Shown one piece after another: positions 35,567 to 44,807 of a stretch of 64,000 nucleotides of DNA; the stretch's first letter is position 1; every line of letters begins with the position of its first letter. The position numbers were made by a program, and so were the translations under genes. Source of the DNA: Sphingobium sp. Z007 (GTDB lineage Bacteria > Pseudomonadota > Alphaproteobacteria > Sphingomonadales > Sphingomonadaceae); contig NZ_FBXK01000003.1 of NCBI RefSeq assembly GCF_900013425.1, positions 62,001 to 126,000 of the forward strand, in the 5' to 3' direction. The notes beneath the pieces are model-generated. The model did no database searches, was not told the origin of the DNA, and saw only the letters and a program-made list of their open reading frames with translations.

Positions 35567-35869
35567 ATGGTAGATAGCCCTCGCCCTCAAGGCCTGCTGT
35601 GCCCGACGTGTCGCGTCGATCTTGTCATGAGCGAGCGGCAGGGCATCGAGATCGACTATTGCCCGCAATGCCGTGGGGTCTGGCTCGATCGCGGCGAACT
35701 CGACAAGATCATCGAGCGCAGCGCCGGCGATGACAGCGCGCGGCCTTTGAGCGGCGTCCGTCTCGGAATATCCGACAATCGCGGCCATGGCGATCATGGT
35801 GGAAAGCACGGCTACGAGCGTGGCCATAAGGGGCGCCGCAAGAGCTTTCTCAGCGAATTGTTCGACTGA
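35567..35869 (+). CDS. TFIIB-type zinc-ribbon protein (copy 2)
   Basis: A 100-residue protein with the two Cys pairs CPTC and CPQC in the context MSERQGIEIDYCPQCRG followed by WLDRGELDKIIER, nearly identical to the domain at 18897. The tail is short, His/Gly/Lys-rich (HGDHGGKHGYERGHKGRRK) and ends SFLSELFD. AAGAAAGGAA before the ATG acts as ribosome site. Function unknown. Confidence 0.88.
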   Translation: MVDSPRPQGLLCPTCRVDLVMSERQGIEIDYCPQCRGVWLDRGELDKIIERSAGDDSARPLSGVRLGISDNRGHGDHGGKHGYERGHKGRRKSFLSELFD

Positions 35870-35874
35870 CTGCT

Positions 35875-36426
35875 ATGGATCGGCCGCCACACAACGAGTC
35901 CTTCGGGTGTCCGTGTGAGAACGGCCCGCGCCATGGGCGTGCCCCCTGTAGCGCCCATGGCGATAGATCGTGGAATGACGGGGAAATAGCGGCTCGGCGC
36001 CTCCGGAGCGGTCCGGTTCGGGGGATCATTCTCGCGACCGGGCTTGCTCTGGCGCCGGGCCTGCTCGGCTGCTCGCCAGCCACCAACAAGAGCGAAGCCG
36101 AAGCGTCGCGTGACCGCGAGTTGCCCAACTTCATCGGCGAGCATTTCTACGCCTGTCCTGATGGGTCGCGCCTCGATGTCGACTTCCTCGGCGATGGCCT
36201 GACCCTCGACATAAAGACCCGCCCCAACGCGGCTCCGGAACGGGTGATATCGCCGGCAAGCGGGCGAACCTATGTCGGCCGCAACCTCAACGTGTCGATC
36301 TCAGGCGGCGACCGGATCACGCTCAAGCGCCCCGGCGCGCGCGCTTTGGCCTGCAACAGGGTGCTGGCCTATCGGGATGCAGCGGACGAGATCGCGAGCG
36401 GCCAGGCCGGAGGATCGGCCGCATGA
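35875..36426 (+). CDS. MliC-like lipoprotein (copy 1)
   Basis: The frame begins with an ATG six bases after the zinc-ribbon gene and has about 45 polar residues before a lipoprotein signal (GIILATGLALAPGLLGCSPA, lipobox LLGC). The mature part holds one compact domain, FYACPDGSRLDVDFLGDGL, then ISPASGRTYVGRNLNVSISG and ALACNRV, resembling the MliC lysozyme-inhibitor fold with its two conserved cysteines. No start codon lies just before the signal, so the true start is unclear; the perfect inverted repeat at 35929-35962 sits in this N-terminal part. Its stop overlaps the mgtC start (ATGA). Confidence 0.7.
   Translation: MDRPPHNESFGCPCENGPRHGRAPCSAHGDRSWNDGEIAARRLRSGPVRGIILATGLALAPGLLGCSPATNKSEAEASRDRELPNFIGEHFYACPDGSRLDVDFLGDGLTLDIKTRPNAAPERVISPASGRTYVGRNLNVSISGGDRITLKRPGARALACNRVLAYRDAADEIASGQAGGSAA
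35929..35962. repeat. Perfect 11-bp inverted repeat
   Basis: Arms CGCCATGGGCG and CGCCCATGGCG separated by 12 bp. It lies within the dubious N-terminal extension of the lipoprotein frame and 60 bp after the zinc-ribbon gene. It could be a terminator-like hairpin or an operator, which would suggest the lipoprotein actually starts further downstream. Confidence 0.5.
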
Positions 36427-36881
36427 TGGCGATCTCGTCATGGGAGGAGTCGTTTTCCCATATCGTCAGTCTCGCCGTGGCCTATGCGCTGGCGCTTCCG
36501 GTTGGCTGGAACCGGGAAAAGGACGAACGCAGCGCCGGCATCCGGACCTTTCCGCTGGTCGCCATCGCCAGTTGCGGTTTCGTGCTCGTCGGTATCGCCA
36601 TTCTCGGACGCACATCGCCTGCCCAAGCGCGCCTGCTCGAAGGACTGATTACCGGCGTCGGCTTCATCGGCGGCGGCGCCATATTGAAGCACGCCGGCAA
36701 AGCATCCGGGACCGCGACCGCTGCGAGCCTTTGGGCGACCGGAGCGCTGGGCGCTGCGGTCGGCTATGGTCTTTACGACATCGCGGTGATCCTCAGCCTG
36801 ACCACCTTTCTGACGTTGCACCTCTCTCATCCGCTGAAGCGCGCCTCCCAGGATCGCACCGAGCCGGCTGATCGACAATGA
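36423..36881 (+). CDS. MgtC/SapB-family membrane protein (copy 1)
   Basis: A 152-residue inner-membrane protein with the family signatures LPVGWNREKDERSAGIRTF, LLEGLITGVGFIGGGAILK and ATAASLWATGALGAAVGYG and four to five hydrophobic helices. MgtC proteins help survival at low magnesium and modulate the F-ATPase; this short type lacks the C-terminal ACT-like domain of Salmonella MgtC. It overlaps both neighbours by ATGA, so it is translationally coupled. A close paralogue is at 62785. Confidence 0.9.
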   Translation: MMAISSWEESFSHIVSLAVAYALALPVGWNREKDERSAGIRTFPLVAIASCGFVLVGIAILGRTSPAQARLLEGLITGVGFIGGGAILKHAGKASGTATAASLWATGALGAAVGYGLYDIAVILSLTTFLTLHLSHPLKRASQDRTEPADRQ

Positions 36882-37363
36882 GGCACAATCGTCCCTCCGA
36901 AACTCGCACGACGCGGCGAGTGCCCAAGACTGGCGGGCAATGCGGGCCTGTGTCGCCGCCCCCAAGCGACGACCGCCGTTCGCGCTTGGAGCGGTGGGCG
37001 TCTCTGCTCGAACGCGATCCGCAACGGCTTGTCGCGCTGCTGCGTCCGTCATGGGCAGCGGGCGACGACATCGCCCCGATGACGGCGAGCCCAAGTGCCA
37101 TCGATCTGGCCTGGGCCGATCCGGTGTTTCGCGTGACGGGTCTCGCGGGACGCTCTCGGGGCGACGTGAGAGCGTTTTTCCAGCTTTCGGCTGCCGAGCT
37201 AGACCGGATCGCGGCGGGGTCTTGGCGCGTCCCGCTGCGGCCTGCCTGGCAGGTCGCGGCGCGCATACGCAACGTGGCAGATCCGCGCCCTGAAAAACTG
37301 ATCCTGATCGGCGTCATGGTCATGATCGCCAGTGTCGTGGGAGCTGCCCAATGGCTTGGATGA
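36878..37363 (+). CDS. Hypothetical protein with C-terminal membrane helix
   Basis: A 161-residue protein, not assigned to a family. It has a basic N-terminus, a helical middle (LERWASLLERDPQRLVALLR, then DVRAFFQLSAAELDRIAAG) and a single C-terminal hydrophobic segment (LILIGVMVMIASVVGAAQWL), so it is probably tail-anchored in the membrane. The ATGA overlaps with mgtC before and the lipoprotein after show that it is a real coupled gene. Confidence 0.7.
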   Translation: MRHNRPSETRTTRRVPKTGGQCGPVSPPPSDDRRSRLERWASLLERDPQRLVALLRPSWAAGDDIAPMTASPSAIDLAWADPVFRVTGLAGRSRGDVRAFFQLSAAELDRIAAGSWRVPLRPAWQVAARIRNVADPRPEKLILIGVMVMIASVVGAAQWLG

Positions 37364-37758
37364 ACAGGCTCTTCCCGGGAGCGACTATGACGCCGGTTCG
37401 GTTTGGGTTCGCCGGCATAGCCCTTGTGCTGGCGTCGGGCTGTTCGGAACAGCCTCGCAAGGCGAAACCCACGGAACAGGAAATCCACGCTGGCGACAGC
37501 GGCGATGCCAGCGGCATCCCCGGTCGCCACCCCTATCGGTGCGACGACGATCGCCCGCTCCTCATCGACTTCAAAAATGAGGGCCTGACGCTTGAACTGC
37601 GCCGCGACGGGAACGCTGCGCCGGTTGTCCTGACCGCGCCCGCACCCGGGCTTCAATATGTCGGCGACACGATGAGCGCGATATTCTCGGGCAACGAACT
37701 CAAGATCGAGGAAGGGGATAAGCCCCCTGTCTTGTGCAGGAAGGATACGAGCTTGTGA
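37360..37758 (+). CDS. MliC-like lipoprotein (copy 2)
   Basis: A 132-residue lipoprotein. The start was placed at the ATG overlapping the previous stop (ATGA); the signal is PVRFGFAGIALVLASGCSE with lipobox LASGC. The mature domain, YRCDDDRPLLIDFKNEGLTL, then LTAPAPGLQYVGDTMSAIFSG and PVLCRK, has the two Cys and spacing seen in copy 1 at 35875. Binding of lysozyme is not implied; the fold is inferred. Confidence 0.72.
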   Translation: MNRLFPGATMTPVRFGFAGIALVLASGCSEQPRKAKPTEQEIHAGDSGDASGIPGRHPYRCDDDRPLLIDFKNEGLTLELRRDGNAAPVVLTAPAPGLQYVGDTMSAIFSGNELKIEEGDKPPVLCRKDTSL

Positions 37759-37789
37759 CCAACCAACCCGGCACAAAGGGGCGCTGACG

Positions 37790-38473
37790 ATGGCGGCGCT
37801 CAAATTCTCTCTGATCCCCATGATCGCGATCATGATCGGCGCGCTGATCGCCGGATGGCGCACCCCCGGCGAGAAGCTGGTAGCGGCCATGCAGCATCTA
37901 GCGGCCGGCGTAGTATTCGCCGCTGCTGCGACGGAGATTCTGCCGCTGGTGATGCACGGCGGCTCTCCAACCGCGACACTGATCGGCGGGGCGCTGGGCG
38001 TCGCCGTGATGCTCGGCCTAAAGGCGGCGGAAAGCCGGTTCAAGGGGCCGGTCGCGCTGCTCGCGGCGATCGGGCTCGATCTGGCGATAGATGGCCTGGT
38101 CCTCGGGCTCGCCTTCATCGCCGGCGAGAAGGCGGGCACGTTGCTGGCCGTGGCGTTGACCCTCGAGGTGCTGTTCCTTGCGCTGACCCTTACCAACGAT
38201 CTGGCAGACCGATATCGCAAGGTCAAGGCGATCGGCCTGACCTGTGCGCTGGCAGTGCTGGTGCCGATCGGCGCGTTGATCGCGCAACCTGTGGCGTTGC
38301 TGACACCGATATGGATCACCGGCTTCCTGAGCTTCGGCCTGATGGCGCTGCTTTATCTCGTCACCGAAGAGCTGTTGGTCGAGGCCCACGAGAAGCCGGA
38401 CTCACCGCTTATCAGCGCGATGTTCTTCGTCGGCTTCCTCATCCTCCTGCTGATCGAGGAGATCATGGCATGA
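37790..38473 (+). CDS. ZIP-like metal transporter with substituted metal ligands
   Basis: A 227-residue membrane protein with about eight helices and the organisation of ZIP (SLC39) permeases. The helix-4 region that usually reads HNxPEG is here DLAIDGLVLG, and the helix-5 HExPED-type site is replaced by LEVLFLALTL, so the binuclear metal site is altered. It is encoded 31 bp after the lipoprotein and overlaps the next gene by ATGA. Direction of transport and metal cannot be stated; it might be an exporter or an evolved non-zinc transporter. Confidence 0.72.
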   Translation: MAALKFSLIPMIAIMIGALIAGWRTPGEKLVAAMQHLAAGVVFAAAATEILPLVMHGGSPTATLIGGALGVAVMLGLKAAESRFKGPVALLAAIGLDLAIDGLVLGLAFIAGEKAGTLLAVALTLEVLFLALTLTNDLADRYRKVKAIGLTCALAVLVPIGALIAQPVALLTPIWITGFLSFGLMALLYLVTEELLVEAHEKPDSPLISAMFFVGFLILLLIEEIMA

Positions 38474-39078
38474 CCGCTTCACCGGACGCAAAGGTCTCGG
38501 CCGAGCGGCGCACGCTCTGGATCGTGCTGCTGCTCAACGCGGCGATCGCGGCGGGCTTCTTCGTGACTGGCTTAATCGGCGATTCCAGCGCGCTCATCGC
38601 CAATGGCGTCGACAACCTGTCCGACACCGCGGTCTATGCTCTCAGCCTGATTGCGCTCAGCCACGGGCGCACATGGAAGACACGGGCGGCAACCGTGTCC
38701 GGCGTGATGCTGCTGATTTTCGCGGGCGGCATCCTTCTCGACGTCGGCCGCCGTTATATCCAGGGCAGCGACCCGATCGGCCCGACGATGATGGTGATGT
38801 CGGCCATCGCCGGCGTCGTGAACTATGCCTGCCTGCGCCTGCTCCAGAAGCTCAAGCAGCCCGACGTGAACCTGCGTGCCGCGACCACGTTTAGTTTCAA
38901 CGATTTCATCTCCAACGGCGGCATCCTGATCGCGGGCGCCCTGGTGCTTTGGCTGGAGGCGAATTGGCCCGATCTGCTGGTCGGCATGGCTACCGCCCTT
39001 ATCGCGATCAAGGGCGGCATCGAAATCCTGCGCGATGCGCGTGCAGAAACCAAGACCAACGCGGAGACGGCGTCATGA
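38470..39078 (+). CDS. CDF-like cation transporter (short form)
   Basis: A 202-residue protein with six predicted helices resembling the membrane domain of cation diffusion facilitators. The helix-2 motif is SSALIANGVDNLSDTAVYAL and the helix-5 motif SFNDFISNGGILIAG, each with Asp and Asn where typical CDFs have His/Asp pairs. The C-terminal cytoplasmic domain of standard CDFs is missing. ATGA overlaps on both sides couple it with the ZIP-like gene and the ATPase. Confidence 0.8.
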   Translation: MTASPDAKVSAERRTLWIVLLLNAAIAAGFFVTGLIGDSSALIANGVDNLSDTAVYALSLIALSHGRTWKTRAATVSGVMLLIFAGGILLDVGRRYIQGSDPIGPTMMVMSAIAGVVNYACLRLLQKLKQPDVNLRAATTFSFNDFISNGGILIAGALVLWLEANWPDLLVGMATALIAIKGGIEILRDARAETKTNAETAS

Positions 39079-41600
39079 CTGACAAGTTCGAACTCGATAT
39101 TCCCGTCCTGCTGCCGGAGGTTCCCGATGCAGCCGATGCCTGTGTCGGGCGCCTCGTCTCGACGCTCAGCGCCAAGCCCGGCGTCGAGCGCGCGCACGTC
39201 TTGGCCGCCGATGGCGATACGCCGGCAAAGCTCTGCATCCATTTTGACGGCACGGCGCTGCCGCTACCGCGTGTGCGCGAGATGGTGCGTGCGGCGGGCG
39301 CCGATATCAGCGGGCGATACGGTCATGCGACATGGCAGGTCGAGGGGATCGGGCACGAGCGCCGCGCCCGCACCGTCGGCGAAACCCTGTGCCAGGTGCC
39401 AGGCGTGCTGCAGGCGGATGCGAGCGCCGCGGGGAGCGTCCGCGTCGAATATGACAAAGAACGCGTCGACGAAGCGGCGATCCTCGCGGCACTGGGCAAG
39501 CTCAAGGTCAAACCCGGCAAGCGGACTGGCTCCGATCAGGCCGGCGACCATGCCGGACACGATCACAACTCCGGCGACCATGCCGGGCACGATCACGGCG
39601 AAGGTGCGGAAAAGCATGGGCCGGGGGATGGCCACGACCATGCCCACGCCAATTTCCTCGGCCCCAATACCGAGATGATCTTCGCGCTCGCGTGCGGTGC
39701 GCTGCTGGCGATCGGCTTCGCGATCGAGAAGCTGGTTGCGGGCATCCCCGACTGGCTGCCGACCGCCTTCTATGTCGGCGCCTATGTGTTCGGTGGCTTC
39801 TTCACGCTGCGCGAGGCGATCGACAATCTGAAACTCAAGAAATTCGAGATCGATACGCTGATGCTGGTTGCAGCCGCCGGCGCCGCGGCGCTCGGCGCCT
39901 TTGCGGAAGGTGCGCTGCTGCTGTTCCTATTCAGCCTCGGCCATGCGCTTGAGCATTACGCGATGGGGCGTGCCAAGCGCGCGATCGAGGCGCTGGCCGA
40001 GCTCGCGCCCGACAAGGCGACGGTGCGCCGTGATGGGCAGACCTCGGAAATACCGGTCGAAGAGCTGGTGGTCGGCGACGTCGTGATCGTGCGCCCGAAC
40101 GAACGCCTGCCCGCCGACGGCTTCGTCATCAAGGGGTCGAGCGCGATCAACCAGGCCCCCGTCACCGGAGAGAGCATCCCCGTCGACAAGGAACCGGTCG
40201 CCGATGTCGAGGCAGCGCGCGCGAAGCCCGACGCGGTCGAGGCGACGTCGCGGGTGTTCGCCGGCACGATCAACGGCGGCGCCGCGATTGAGATCGAGGT
40301 GACGCGGCGTTCCAACGAAAGCGCGCTTGCCAAGGTCGTGAAGATGGTGAGCGAAGCGGAAACGCAGAAATCGCCGACGCAGCGGTTCACCGATCGGTTC
40401 GAGCGCGTCTTCGTGCCGGCCGTCTTGGCCCTTTCGTTCATCCTGCTGTTCGCGTGGGTCGTGGTCGACGAGCCGTTCCGAGACAGCTTCTATCGCGCTA
40501 TGGCGGTGCTGGTTGCCGCCAGCCCCTGCGCGCTAGCGATCGCTACCCCGAGCGCGGTGCTGTCCGGCGTCGCGCGCGCCGCGCGCGGCGGCGTGCTGGT
40601 GAAGGGCGGTGCGCCGCTCGAAAACCTCGGCTCGCTGAAAGCGATCGCGTTCGACAAGACGGGGACGCTGACGGAAGGCCGTCCTCGCATCACCGATGTC
40701 GTCCCCGTCGACGGCGCGAGCGAAGAGGATCTGTTGGCGCTCGCCATCGCGGTCGAAGGGTTGAGCGATCACCCGCTGGCACAGGCGATCGTGAAGGATG
40801 GACGCGAGCGCTTGGGCGCGCGCGAGCTGCCGACCGCGACCGATCTCAAGAGCCTGACCGGACGCGGCGTCACCGCGATCGTCGACGGCGAAACGGTATG
40901 GATCGGCAAGGCCGAGATGTTCGGCGTGGAGGGTATCCCCACGCTGAATGCCGCTGCGACCGACGCCATCGCCATCCTGCGCGAGGGCGGGCGCACGACG
41001 ATGGTGGTGCGCAAGGGCGATAAGGACATCGGCGCGATCGGGCTGATGGATACGCCGCGTGAAGCAGCCAAGGTTGCGCTCAAGCGGCTGCGCGAGATGG
41101 GCATCACCCGAATGATCATGATCTCGGGCGACCATCAGAAGGTCGCCGACGCCATCGCCAGGGATGTTGGGCTCGACGAGGCATGGGGCGACCTTATGCC
41201 GGAGGACAAGGTTGCCTCGATCAAGAAGCTCGCCGGCGAGGATAAGGTCGCGATGGTCGGCGATGGCGTCAACGACGCCCCGGCAATGGCGTCGGCGACG
41301 GTCGGCATCGCGATGGGCGCAGCCGGCTCTGACGTGGCCCTGGAGACGGCCGACGTTGCGCTCATGGCTGACGATCTAGCGCATCTGCCATTCGCGGTGG
41401 GCCTGAGCCGCCACACCCGCGGCATTATTCGGCAGAATGTGTTCGTCAGCCTCGGAGTGGTCGCGTTTCTCGTGCCCGCGACGATCCTCGGCCTTGGCAT
41501 CGGCCCAGCAGTGGCGATGCACGAAGGCTCGACGTTGCTGGTTGTATTTAATGCGCTGCGGTTGCTCGCCTACCGCGATCCGGCAAAGCAAGTAGCGTGA
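39075..41600 (+). CDS. P1B-type heavy-metal ATPase with His-rich linker and SPC motif
   Basis: An 841-residue exporter. Two N-terminal HMA-like folds without CxxC are followed by a His/Gly-rich linker (about residues 155-193, repeats of DHAGHDH). The TGES motif is at about residue 364, the membrane metal motif is SPC (residue 483) instead of CPC, the phospho-Asp is D527 (DKTGTLTEG), then SDHPLAQAI and [15 protein letters not shown] is known from CoaT/CzcP-like pumps that carry Co or Zn. Start and stop overlap the neighbours (ATGA; GTGA). A broken copy of its catalytic half lies at 26644. Confidence 0.92.
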   Translation: MTDKFELDIPVLLPEVPDAADACVGRLVSTLSAKPGVERAHVLAADGDTPAKLCIHFDGTALPLPRVREMVRAAGADISGRYGHATWQVEGIGHERRARTVGETLCQVPGVLQADASAAGSVRVEYDKERVDEAAILAALGKLKVKPGKRTGSDQAGDHAGHDHNSGDHAGHDHGEGAEKHGPGDGHDHAHANFLGPNTEMIFALACGALLAIGFAIEKLVAGIPDWLPTAFYVGAYVFGGFFTLREAIDNLKLKKFEIDTLMLVAAAGAAALGAFAEGALLLFLFSLGHALEHYAMGRAKRAIEALAELAPDKATVRRDGQTSEIPVEELVVGDVVIVRPNERLPADGFVIKGSSAINQAPVTGESIPVDKEPVADVEAARAKPDAVEATSRVFAGTINGGAAIEIEVTRRSNESALAKVVKMVSEAETQKSPTQRFTDRFERVFVPAVLALSFILLFAWVVVDEPFRDSFYRAMAVLVAASPCALAIATPSAVLSGVARAARGGVLVKGGAPLENLGSLKAIAFDKTGTLTEGRPRITDVVPVDGASEEDLLALAIAVEGLSDHPLAQAIVKDGRERLGARELPTATDLKSLTGRGVTAIVDGETVWIGKAEMFGVEGIPTLNAAATDAIAILREGGRTTMVVRKGDKDIGAIGLMDTPREAAKVALKRLREMGITRMIMISGDHQKVADAIARDVGLDEAWGDLMPEDKVASIKKLAGEDKVAMVGDGVNDAPAMASATVGIAMGAAGSDVALETADVALMADDLAHLPFAVGLSRHTRGIIRQNVFVSLGVVAFLVPATILGLGIGPAVAMHEGSTLLVVFNALRLLAYRDPAKQVA

Positions 41601-42520
41601 CGGCAGATCGCTATGACGCCTTGATCGTCGGCGGCGGACCGGGGGGCCTAACTGCAGCGATCTATCTTGCGCGTTATCACCGCCGTGTCGTCGTAGTCGA
41701 TGAAGGGCATAGCCGAGCGAAATGGATACCGCTCTCCCACAACCACGCCGGCTTTCCAGACGGAATTGCTGGCGAGGAGCTGCTACGGCGGATGCGCGAA
41801 CAGGCGGAACGCTACGGCGCCACGATACTGGCGGACCGCATTGAGACGATCGACGGCAAGGCCGATGCCTTTGAAGCGCAAGGGTCCACAGTGACGATCG
41901 CCGCGCGCGCCGTCCTGATCGCAACCGGGGTCGAGAATCGCCGCCCTGCGCTCGATGCCGATACGCACCGCGACGCGTTGCAGCGGGGGATGCTGCGCTA
42001 CTGTCCGGTCTGCGACGGCTACGAGGCGAGCGGGCAGGCGATTGGGGTGATCGGCGCGAACACGCACGGCGTTGCCGAAGCGCTGTTCCTGCGCACCTTC
42101 TCGGAACGGATCACGCTTGTTGCGCAGGAGACGATCGACCTTGGTCCCGACGATCGCGCGGCGCTCGCGGCGGCCGGGATCGCAATTGCACCGAAGCCGC
42201 TGGCCCGGATGGACTTTTCGGACGACCGTGTTGCGCTCCACTTGACCAACGGCACCGAGCTGCACTTCGATACCGTTTATCCGGCACTCGGGTCGGACAG
42301 CAACAATGCGCTCGCGCGCCAGCTCGGCATCGATCTGAGCGACGATCGTTGCATCGTCGTCGATACCAAGCAGCGCGCGAGCGTCGCCGGCGTCTATGCG
42401 GCGGGCGATATCGTTATGTCGCTCGATCAGATCAGCGTCGCGATGGGCCACGCGGCGATCGCCGCGACCGCCCTCCACAATGATCTGCGCAACCGGGAAG
42501 GGGGGGGCACCGAGTCATGA
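41597..42520 (+). CDS. Thioredoxin reductase-like FAD/NAD(P) oxidoreductase
   Basis: A 307-residue flavoprotein. The FAD-binding motif [16 protein letters not shown] is near the N-terminus, a redox CPVCDG motif is in the middle, a NAD(P)-binding segment follows ([18 protein letters not shown]), and the C-terminal FAD motif is VYAAGDI. This is the arrangement of thioredoxin reductases. A GTG start overlaps the ATPase stop, and its stop overlaps the HAD gene. It may keep thiols of the metal pumps or a small redox protein reduced; no thioredoxin is encoded nearby. Confidence 0.87.
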   Translation: MTADRYDALIVGGGPGGLTAAIYLARYHRRVVVVDEGHSRAKWIPLSHNHAGFPDGIAGEELLRRMREQAERYGATILADRIETIDGKADAFEAQGSTVTIAARAVLIATGVENRRPALDADTHRDALQRGMLRYCPVCDGYEASGQAIGVIGANTHGVAEALFLRTFSERITLVAQETIDLGPDDRAALAAAGIAIAPKPLARMDFSDDRVALHLTNGTELHFDTVYPALGSDSNNALARQLGIDLSDDRCIVVDTKQRASVAGVYAAGDIVMSLDQISVAMGHAAIAATALHNDLRNREGGGTES

Positions 42521-43266
42521 AATGGCTGATCGTGTTCGACCTCGACGGGACGCTTGCGGAGAGCAAGCGCCCCTTGTCAGCCGAGATGGCGATGACGCTT
42601 GCGCGCTTGCTGGCGGTCGTCGACGTCGCGGTAATTTCGGGCGGCGACTGGCCGCAGTTCGACCGGCAAGTCGCCTCGCGCTTGCCGGTCGAGGCCGAGC
42701 GCGAGCGGCTGTGGTTGATGCCGACCACTGGCACGAAGCTTTACCGCTTTGTCGATGGTGCGTGGCGCGCGATCTATGCCGAGCTATTCGATGACGCGGA
42801 GAAGGCGAGCATCCGTGCAGCGTTCGACCGTGCGCTGTCGGAAGCGGGGCTTGCCGACGAACGCATTTGGGGAGAACGGATTGAGGATCGGGGAAGCCAG
42901 ATTACCTTTTCCGGACTCGGCCAGGACGCGCCGCTGGAAGCGAAGGAGGGCTGGGACCCCGATCGTGCCAAGCGGACTGCGCTCCAGAAGACGCTACGGG
43001 CGGCGCTGCCCGGCCTCTCGATCAACTTGGGCGGCACCACGTCGATCGACGTCACCCGCGCCGGCGTCGACAAGGGCTATGGGCTGAACCGCCTGAGCAA
43101 GGAAAGCGGCGTGCCCCTGGCCGGGATGCTGTTCCTCGGCGACGCGATCTACCCCGGCGGCAACGACTATCCTGCTGCTGAAATCGGCGTGGATACTGTG
43201 AAGGTCCGCGACGTCGCCGAAACCGCTGCCGTCGTGTCGGCGATCATCGCTTGCTTAAAGCGCTGA
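42517..43266 (+). CDS. HAD-IIB family phosphatase (intact copy)
   Basis: A 249-residue haloacid dehalogenase-type hydrolase. The nucleophile motif DLDGTLAES is at the N-terminus, the second motif [10 protein letters not shown] follows, and the C-terminal motif [12 protein letters not shown] binds Mg2+. The cap domain is of type IIB, as in phosphomannomutase/sugar-phosphate phosphatases. It is the last gene of the coupled run (ATGA with the oxidoreductase). Two fragmented relatives are at 25330 and 55803. Substrate unknown. Confidence 0.88.
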   Translation: MKWLIVFDLDGTLAESKRPLSAEMAMTLARLLAVVDVAVISGGDWPQFDRQVASRLPVEAERERLWLMPTTGTKLYRFVDGAWRAIYAELFDDAEKASIRAAFDRALSEAGLADERIWGERIEDRGSQITFSGLGQDAPLEAKEGWDPDRAKRTALQKTLRAALPGLSINLGGTTSIDVTRAGVDKGYGLNRLSKESGVPLAGMLFLGDAIYPGGNDYPAAEIGVDTVKVRDVAETAAVVSAIIACLKR

Positions 43267-43381
43267 CCGCCGGTCCAGCGATGCGAATTGTCGTCACCCC
43301 CGGACGGTTCTGACACGTTGCTCACCCAGCCCGCGACAGGTGACACAGATACGCTTGTGGCGCACGTAAACGGAGTTACAA

Positions 43382-44776
43382 ATGGCTGATTACGACTACG
43401 ACGTTCTTGTCATCGGTGCCGGTCCTGGCGGTTATGTCGCGGCCATACGCGCGGCGCAGCTCGGGCTGAAGACTGCATGCGCAGAGGCGCGCGAGACCTT
43501 GGGCGGAACGTGTCTCAATGTCGGCTGCATCCCATCGAAGGCGCTGCTCCACGCGTCCGCGCTGTACGAGGAAGCCAAGTCGGGCGCTCTCGCGAAGTTT
43601 GGGGTAGATATCGAAAGCGCCCGCCTCAATTTGACGCAGATGCATTCCGAGAAGAGCAAGGCCGTCGGCGAGCTGACAGGCGGCATCGCCTTCCTGTTCA
43701 AGAAAAACAAGGTCGAGTGGCTTAAGGGCCTCGCTACCTTCACCGGCAAGGACAGCGTCGAAGTCGCGGGTAAAACCGTGCGCGCAAAGAATATCGTGCT
43801 CGCTACCGGTTCGTCGGTGACACCGCTCCCGGGCGTCGAGGTGGACGGCGAAGTAGTTGTGGACTCCACAGGCGCGCTGGCGTTTCCCAAGGTTCCCGAA
43901 CATCTCGTCGTCATCGGTGCCGGCGTGATCGGGCTTGAACTCGGCTCAGTTTGGAAGCGGCTTGGCGCCAAGGTGACGGTGATCGAATATCTCGACGAAA
44001 TCCTCCCTGGCCTCGACGGCGAAGTGCGCAGGGAAGCGCGCAATATCTTCGCCAAACAGGGGTTCGCGTTCAAGCTCGGCACCAAGGTCACAGCGGTTGG
44101 ACGCAACGGCTCGACCGCAACCATTACGGTTGAGCCCTCTGCGGGTGGCGAGGCTGAAACCATCGAGGCTGACGCGGTGCTGGTCGCGATCGGGCGGCGG
44201 CCGAATACCGGAGGCCTGGGACTCGACAAGACCGGGCTTGGCTTGAACAAGAAGGGGCAGATCGAAGTGGACCACCGCTTTGCAACCGCTGTTCCTGGCA
44301 TCTGGGCGATCGGCGACGTCGTGCCTGGCCTTATGCTCGCGCACAAAGCGATGGACGAGGGAATTGCGGTCGCCGAGAACATCGCGGGGCAAATCGGCAT
44401 CGTAAATCATGCGGTGATCCCCTCCGTCGTCTACACACATCCTGAGATCGCGGGCGTCGGCCTGACCGAGGAGGAGGCGAGAACTCGCGGTGAAATCAAG
44501 GTGGGCAAATTCCCCTTCGCGGCCAACAGCCGCGCCAAAACCAACCGTGACACCGATGGCTTCGTCAAGGTCGTTGCCGACGCTAAGACCGACCGCGTGC
44601 TTGGTGTTCACATCATCTCTACACTCGCCGGCACGATGATCGCTCAGGCGGCCCAGGCGATGGAATTTGGCGCGACCAGCGAGGACATTGCCTACACCTG
44701 CCATGCTCATCCGACCCATTCTGAGGCGGTCAAGGAAGCGGCGATGGCGGTGACGGGCAAACCAATTCACCTGTAA
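43382..44776 (+). CDS. lpdA: Dihydrolipoyl dehydrogenase
   Basis: A 464-residue FAD flavoprotein that oxidises dihydrolipoamide with NAD+, the E3 component of 2-oxoacid dehydrogenase complexes and the glycine cleavage system. The FAD motif is VIGAGPGGYVAA, the redox-active disulfide is in GGTCLNVGCIPSK (C44, C49), the NAD motif is VVIGAGVIGLELGSVW, and the catalytic His-Glu pair is in HAHPTHSEA. Full length. There is no E1 or E2 gene around, so it is an extra copy within the metal region. Related flavoproteins include mercuric reductase, but the HMA domain and C-terminal Cys pair of MerA are absent. Confidence 0.93.
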   Translation: MADYDYDVLVIGAGPGGYVAAIRAAQLGLKTACAEARETLGGTCLNVGCIPSKALLHASALYEEAKSGALAKFGVDIESARLNLTQMHSEKSKAVGELTGGIAFLFKKNKVEWLKGLATFTGKDSVEVAGKTVRAKNIVLATGSSVTPLPGVEVDGEVVVDSTGALAFPKVPEHLVVIGAGVIGLELGSVWKRLGAKVTVIEYLDEILPGLDGEVRREARNIFAKQGFAFKLGTKVTAVGRNGSTATITVEPSAGGEAETIEADAVLVAIGRRPNTGGLGLDKTGLGLNKKGQIEVDHRFATAVPGIWAIGDVVPGLMLAHKAMDEGIAVAENIAGQIGIVNHAVIPSVVYTHPEIAGVGLTEEEARTRGEIKVGKFPFAANSRAKTNRDTDGFVKVVADAKTDRVLGVHIISTLAGTMIAQAAQAMEFGATSEDIAYTCHAHPTHSEAVKEAAMAVTGKPIHL

Positions 44777-44807
44777 GGCAAAATACCTTCGGCTGCCTCG
44801 ACCCCGC

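Noticed and set aside
34975..35573. Treating the open frame from 34674 to 35573 as one fused 300-residue protein
   Set aside because: The second half lies out of frame over a good SRPBCC gene (35032-35535) and shows no homology of its own.
36793..38319. 508-codon minus-strand open frame across the ZIP-like and lipoprotein genes
   Set aside because: It spans several coupled plus-strand genes with clear signals and motifs; Ser/Arg/Ala-rich shadow composition.
43382..44776. Calling the flavoprotein a mercuric reductase
   Set aside because: It lacks the N-terminal HMA domain and the C-terminal vicinal cysteines and carries the HAHPTHSEA motif of lipoamide dehydrogenase.
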